A stretch of DNA of 64,000 nt, taken from NCBI GenBank assembly GCA_016715945.1, contig JADJXJ010000001.1, positions 1,798,001 to 1,862,000 on the forward strand. Reading direction: 5' to 3'. Source of the DNA: Bacteroidota bacterium. GTDB lineage: Bacteria; Bacteroidota; Bacteroidia; Bacteroidales; F082. Positions 60,272 through 64,000 of this stretch are shown one piece after another. Positions within the stretch are counted from its first letter, which is position 1. Every line of letters starts with the position of its first letter. Made by a program: the position numbers and the translations under genes. Below the pieces are notes generated by a model. It was given only the letters and a program-made list of their open reading frames with translations. It made no database searches and was not told the origin of the DNA.

Positions 60272-61585
60272 ATGGGATTTTTTTTCACTTCCGAATCAGT
60301 TTCCGAAGGTCATCCGGACAAAGTAGCCGATCAGATCTCGGATGCCGTGCTCGACGAAATGCTCCGCTTTGACCCCGAATCAAAAGTAGCGGTCGAAACC
60401 CTCGTGACCACCGGCCTGGCCGTTGTGGCGGGTGAGGTGAAGACGAAAGGTTATGTTGACCTTCAGCAAATTGTGCGCAACACCATTAACGAAATTGGCT
60501 ATACCAAGGCAAGCTACCGCTTCGACGGCAACTCATGCGGTGTGCTCTCGGCCATTCATGAGCAGTCGCCCGATATCAACCAGGGCGTGGAGCGCAGCAA
60601 TCCCGAACTGCAGGGCGCTGGCGACCAGGGCATGATGTTTGGCTATGCCTGCCGCGAGATGGACAATTTCATGCCCCTGAGCACAGAATTGGCACATCTT
60701 CTCCTGCAAGAGCTTTCAAAAATAAGGCGCGAAGGCCAGCAGATGACTTACCTCGGACCGGATGCCAAATCGCAGGTCACCATCGAATACGAAAATGGCT
60801 GGAAGCCCCTGCGCATCGATACGATTGTCGTTTCGACCCAGCATGATGATTTTGCCAGCGAAGCCGAAATGCTCCGCACCATTAAGAACGATGTAGTCAA
60901 CATTTTGCTTCCGAGGGTAAAAGCACACCTGCCTGAAAAATACAAGCACCTGCTCGACAGTGCCGACATGAAACTTTTTGTGAACCCCACCGGCAAGTTT
61001 GTCATTGGCGGCCCCCATGGCGATTCGGGCCTCACAGGGCGAAAAATCATTGTGGACACCTATGGTGGACGGGGTGCCCATGGCGGAGGCGCTTTCTCGG
61101 GCAAGGATGCGTCGAAGGTTGACCGTTCGGCCGCTTATGCCGCCCGCCACATCGCCAAAAATATCGTAGCCGCCGGAATAGCCGACGAGGTGCTTGTGCA
61201 GGTGGCCTATGCCATCGGTGTGGCCGAGCCTGTTGGTTTCTACGTCAATACCTTTGGTACAGCTAAAGTCAAAGATGCAGATGGCCGCACACTTTCCGAC
61301 GATAAGATCGCAGGCATCATCGCCCGCATTCCCTCGCTCGATCTCCGGCCCTACCACATCACCCGCCGCTTTGGTCTGAAGTTCCCGATCTTCAGGGAGA
61401 CGGCAGCCTATGGCCACTTCGGACGCGAACCCTTCGAAAAAGAAGTTGAGCTATACTACGAGGACGAGCATACGCGGGTAGAAACCGATGCCAACGGCAA
61501 CAAACGTTTCTTCAGGAAAGTAACCTTCTTCGGCTGGGAAAAAACCGATGCCGTTGACGACATCAGGAAAGCGTTCGGGATTTAG
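60272..61585 (+). CDS. metK: S-adenosylmethionine synthetase
   Basis: MetK makes SAM from methionine and ATP. The 437-residue product shows FTSESVSEGHPDKVADQISDAVLD, the GAGDQGMMFGYA motif, the PTGKFVIGGPHGDSGLTGRKIIVDTYGGRGAHGGGAFSGKD block (P-loop-like) and AAGIADEVLVQVAYAIGVAEP. It is longer than the roughly 384-residue E. coli enzyme because of short insertions, as is usual in Bacteroidota. It stands alone behind its own promoter. Confidence 0.96.
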   Translation: MGFFFTSESVSEGHPDKVADQISDAVLDEMLRFDPESKVAVETLVTTGLAVVAGEVKTKGYVDLQQIVRNTINEIGYTKASYRFDGNSCGVLSAIHEQSPDINQGVERSNPELQGAGDQGMMFGYACREMDNFMPLSTELAHLLLQELSKIRREGQQMTYLGPDAKSQVTIEYENGWKPLRIDTIVVSTQHDDFASEAEMLRTIKNDVVNILLPRVKAHLPEKYKHLLDSADMKLFVNPTGKFVIGGPHGDSGLTGRKIIVDTYGGRGAHGGGAFSGKDASKVDRSAAYAARHIAKNIVAAGIADEVLVQVAYAIGVAEPVGFYVNTFGTAKVKDADGRTLSDDKIAGIIARIPSLDLRPYHITRRFGLKFPIFRETAAYGHFGREPFEKEVELYYEDEHTRVETDANGNKRFFRKVTFFGWEKTDAVDDIRKAFGI

Positions 61586-61627
61586 CGGCTCAAGGGAACA
61601 ACTTATTAACTAAGACATTTCCCTCCT

Positions 61628-62413
61628 TTGAATTTCGGACCCATAACCCACAACACCCCGAAACTGGAACCATTTATCCAGGGCTTTGCTTTTGCTATGG
61701 CAGATCAGCGAACACAGGATGATTCAATTATCCTGCCGCCTCTTGGGTTTCCTTCGCTATTGCTCGAATGCAGCCCCGATACCAAATATGCTGAAAACTC
61801 CATTAGAAGCAACAATTGCCTGCTTATTGGAACGCATACACACCAGATAGCAATCCCCGGCCTTCACCTCAATTACCTGCGCATCGACTTTAAACCCTAT
61901 GGGTTGTATAACCTGTTGTTGCTTGAAATGAGAACATTTGTAAACCAGGTTATTGATGCTAAAATCGTTTTCGGGGCGGAGGAAATGGAGTCGTTAATCA
62001 GTGATTTGGTCTCGTTAAAAACCAGGACTTCCAAAGCCAGAAGGGTAGAGCACTTTTTTTTAGAAATAGCTTCAAACCGCCAGACAACAAATCATCCAAT
62101 CTATGATGAGGTTGCAGATAAGATACTATCATCCAACGGATTATCGAGAGATGTACATACATTCGGCCATCCCGGTTCACTTAGAAGTTTGGAGCGATAT
62201 TTTAAAAATCACATTGGACTAACGATTAAAACCTTTCAAGGCGTTATCAGGCACAAATACATAATTGCTAAAATGGCAGAGAACCCCTCGTTTAAATGGA
62301 ATGATCCCGCCCTTGATGGCATTTTTTACGACCAATCGCACTTTGACCGCGATTTTAAGAAATTCGAAGGCATCAAACCATCCAAATACAAGAGTTCTAT
62401 CTCAATTTTCTGA
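61628..62413 (+). CDS. AraC family transcriptional regulator
   Basis: The roughly 261-residue protein has an N-terminal sensing domain of a common Bacteroidota AraC type (LEPFIQGFAFAMADQRTQDDSIILPPLGFPSLLLECS, as in DUF6597) and a C-terminal AraC helix-turn-helix (GSLRSLERYFKNHIGLTIKTFQGVIRHKYI; FYDQSHFDRDFKKFEGIKPSKYK). No ATG is available before the domain, so a TTG at 61628 is taken as the start; this is uncertain. Its A+T content is higher than that of the genes to its left. The targets are unknown. Confidence 0.85.
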   Translation: MNFGPITHNTPKLEPFIQGFAFAMADQRTQDDSIILPPLGFPSLLLECSPDTKYAENSIRSNNCLLIGTHTHQIAIPGLHLNYLRIDFKPYGLYNLLLLEMRTFVNQVIDAKIVFGAEEMESLISDLVSLKTRTSKARRVEHFFLEIASNRQTTNHPIYDEVADKILSSNGLSRDVHTFGHPGSLRSLERYFKNHIGLTIKTFQGVIRHKYIIAKMAENPSFKWNDPALDGIFYDQSHFDRDFKKFEGIKPSKYKSSISIF

Positions 62414-62505
62414 GTTTCCGGCCTATCATGTGTCGCATTTTTACATAGCAGGATAGCGAATGTTGTCCACTTTTGTGGCCACAAACGAACCAAATTAAAA
62501 TCCTT

Positions 62506-63849
62506 ATGAAAATCCTGCATCCACACTATGCACTTGTTGCTGCATTTTGCTGTTATTCCTTGTTGCTTAATGCACAAATCAGCCCCGAAAGCATTTTGAA
62601 AAATGCTAAGAAAAAGACCGAGCGAAAAATTGAAAACCGGATAGAGCGCCGCATCGACAAGGCTGTTGATAAAACCCTCGACAATATTGAAAACGGCGCA
62701 GAAGGCGACAAAAAGAAAGAGCAGAAAGACAAGAAAACTGAACCGAAAGCAGAAAAACCAACTGAAAAAGATCAGACTGAAAAACCCAACAAAAATGACA
62801 AGGCAACCGAGGCCGAAAAACCTGAAGCAGAACAAAAGCAGGCATCCCCTCAGCTTGCATGGAATAAATATGATTTTGTACCCGGCACTGAGATTATTTT
62901 TGAAGACAATCAGGAAGGGGAACAAAACGGTGAGTTCCCGAGCAAATGGGATTTGGTAGAAGGAAATATTGAAAATGCAAATTTCAATGGAGAAAATGTT
63001 ATCTATTTCATTAGTGTCAATGCTAACGGAGGTGGGGGTATTGTTCCACTTATCAAAAATAATACTGAAGATTACTTACCTGAAGAATTTACTGTAGAAT
63101 TTGATGCTTATTTTACTGACCAACATTTGACATACTATTTGTTTTTTGCAGATTATAAAAATCAAAAAAAAATAAGCCGATCTGGATCAAACCAAGCATT
63201 ATGGGCTGCCGAACAATATTTAAGGTTTACCCAAAATGGTGCTGATGGTAAAAACATTGCTTCTAAAACAATGCCAGACACAAAATCAAATACCAACATA
63301 CCAAGATGGAGACATATTTCAGTTTCTTTCAACAAAAGAGCATTAAAGGCATATATTGATGATACTCGTATTCTCAATATTCCAAATGTTGAGTTTAATC
63401 CCACAGGAATTGGATTATCAACTCATAACCCTGATGGGAAAAGAGTTGGTTATATAAAAAACATCCGCATTGCCAAAGGTGCTGTTCCCCTGTATGATAA
63501 AGTACTTACAGATGGCAAATTTGTTACCACCGGCATAAAGTTCGATGTAAACAAAGCCACCATCAAAGCCGAATCTTTAGGCACCATTAACTATGTAGTG
63601 AAAATGATGCAGGATAACCCTACGCTAAAGTTTTCGGTAGAAGGGCACACCGACAGCGATGGCGACGAGGCATCCAACCTTAAGCTTTCTGAAGCCCGTG
63701 CTAAAGCCGTAATGGATAAACTTACAGAACTCGGAATTGCCAAAGATCGCCTTACTTCAAAAGGACATGGCGAAAGCAAACCGATGGCAGCCAACGATTC
63801 GCCCGAAGGTAAAGCGCAAAACCGCAGGGTTGAATTTGTCAAGTTTTAA
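62506..63849 (+). CDS. OmpA family protein with charged coiled-coil and LamG-like region
   Basis: The roughly 447-residue product has a signal peptide (HYALVAAFCCYSLLLNAQ). A highly charged Lys/Glu coiled region of about 100 residues follows (LKNAKKKTERKIENRIERRIDKAVDKTL, then KKEQKDKKTEPKAEKP). A middle beta domain of about 190 residues resembles a LamG/sugar-binding fold (FVPGTEIIFEDNQEGEQNGEFPSKWDLVEG; RWRHISVSFNKRALKAYIDDTRIL). The C-terminal OmpA domain of about 110 residues (IKFDVNKATIKAESL; VEGHTDSDGDEASNLKLSEARAKAV; QNRRVEFV) binds peptidoglycan. It is an outer-membrane or periplasmic anchor protein of unknown purpose. The frame extends 11 codons upstream; the ATG at 62506 begins the signal peptide. 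Confidence 0.85.
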   Translation: MKILHPHYALVAAFCCYSLLLNAQISPESILKNAKKKTERKIENRIERRIDKAVDKTLDNIENGAEGDKKKEQKDKKTEPKAEKPTEKDQTEKPNKNDKATEAEKPEAEQKQASPQLAWNKYDFVPGTEIIFEDNQEGEQNGEFPSKWDLVEGNIENANFNGENVIYFISVNANGGGGIVPLIKNNTEDYLPEEFTVEFDAYFTDQHLTYYLFFADYKNQKKISRSGSNQALWAAEQYLRFTQNGADGKNIASKTMPDTKSNTNIPRWRHISVSFNKRALKAYIDDTRILNIPNVEFNPTGIGLSTHNPDGKRVGYIKNIRIAKGAVPLYDKVLTDGKFVTTGIKFDVNKATIKAESLGTINYVVKMMQDNPTLKFSVEGHTDSDGDEASNLKLSEARAKAVMDKLTELGIAKDRLTSKGHGESKPMAANDSPEGKAQNRRVEFVKF

Positions 63850-63867
63850 CTCTATAAACCGTTGATT

Positions 63868-64000
63868 ATGAGAAGAATAATTATGGCTGTTTTGGCCGTG
63901 GGTTTTGGTTTTTCTGCATTCGCCCAACCCATTGCTATAAGCTTCAGCGATTTTTCTGAGATTGTTGGTTCAATGCAGATACAAGGTTTCTCCTCCCCAT
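63868..64000 (+). CDS. Secreted protein, 5' end only
   Basis: Forty-four codons are in the window before the right edge. The start MRRIIMAVLAVGFGFSAFAQP is a signal peptide. The next residues (ISFSDFSEIVGSMQIQGFSS) do not identify a family. The gene begins 18 bp after the OmpA-family gene, so the two are likely co-transcribed. Confidence 0.7.
   Translation, partial: MRRIIMAVLAVGFGFSAFAQPIAISFSDFSEIVGSMQIQGFSSP

Overview
The window comes from a Bacteroidota chromosome, most likely an anaerobic or facultative member of Bacteroidales or a close relative. The evidence is a SusC-type TonB receptor beside a LacI regulator, repeated -7 promoter elements of the form TAnnTTTG, a type IX secretion (T9SS) C-terminal sorting domain, GldA, an HU-CCDC81/SPOR protein, LruC-domain proteins and a Bacteroidota-type tRNA-guanine transglycosylase. 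There is no rRNA, tRNA, CRISPR array, insertion sequence or prophage. It reads as core chromosome with a few accessory islands.

Layout. 1-1.6 kb: the 5' end of a TonB receptor gene and a divergent LacI regulator, with two near-identical operator-like sites between them. 1.6-9.1 kb, minus strand: alkyltransferase-like protein, trmB, HU/SPOR protein, kdsB, deoxynucleoside kinase, GH3-family enzyme, LptF/G permease, tgt. 9.2-16.1 kb, plus strand: glycosyltransferase, sigma factor, long-form hutU, a T9SS cargo protein, and a biotin-dependent carboxyltransferase with its biotin carrier behind a structured leader. 16.0-18.5 kb, minus: engB and two acyltransferases resembling the glycine/ornithine-lipid pair.

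18.7-34.8 kb, plus: the division and cell-wall (dcw) cluster mraZ-rsmH-ftsL-ftsI-murE-mraY-murD-ftsW-murG-murC-ftsQ-ftsA-ftsZ, then a YqeY-family gene. Genes are packed with ATGA or TGATG overlaps; murF and ddl are absent. Three perfect 10-bp repeats upstream of mraZ look like MraZ boxes. A terminator closes the run and faces the terminator of the minus-strand rplM-rpsI-rpsB-tsf operon (34.9-37.5 kb).

37.7-64 kb is more accessory: two lipoproteins, a tungsten oxidoreductase resembling glyceraldehyde-3-phosphate:ferredoxin oxidoreductase, an ACR3 arsenite exporter with a phosphatase-type arsenate reductase, a LytTR/LytS two-component pair, a TonB receptor, a three-gene surface island (LruC protein with six DUF11 repeats, small lipoprotein, LruC protein with two tandem 252-residue modules), trkH, icd, gldA, metK with a structured leader, an AraC regulator, an OmpA-family protein and a truncated secreted protein.

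The main leads are the LruC island, the GAPOR-like enzyme, the tgt product that lacks its three zinc cysteines, the structured leaders of the carboxyltransferase and metK genes, and the LacI operator pair. Functions are read from motifs and family memory; no database search was run. Promoter calls rest on matching the published Bacteroides consensus by eye.
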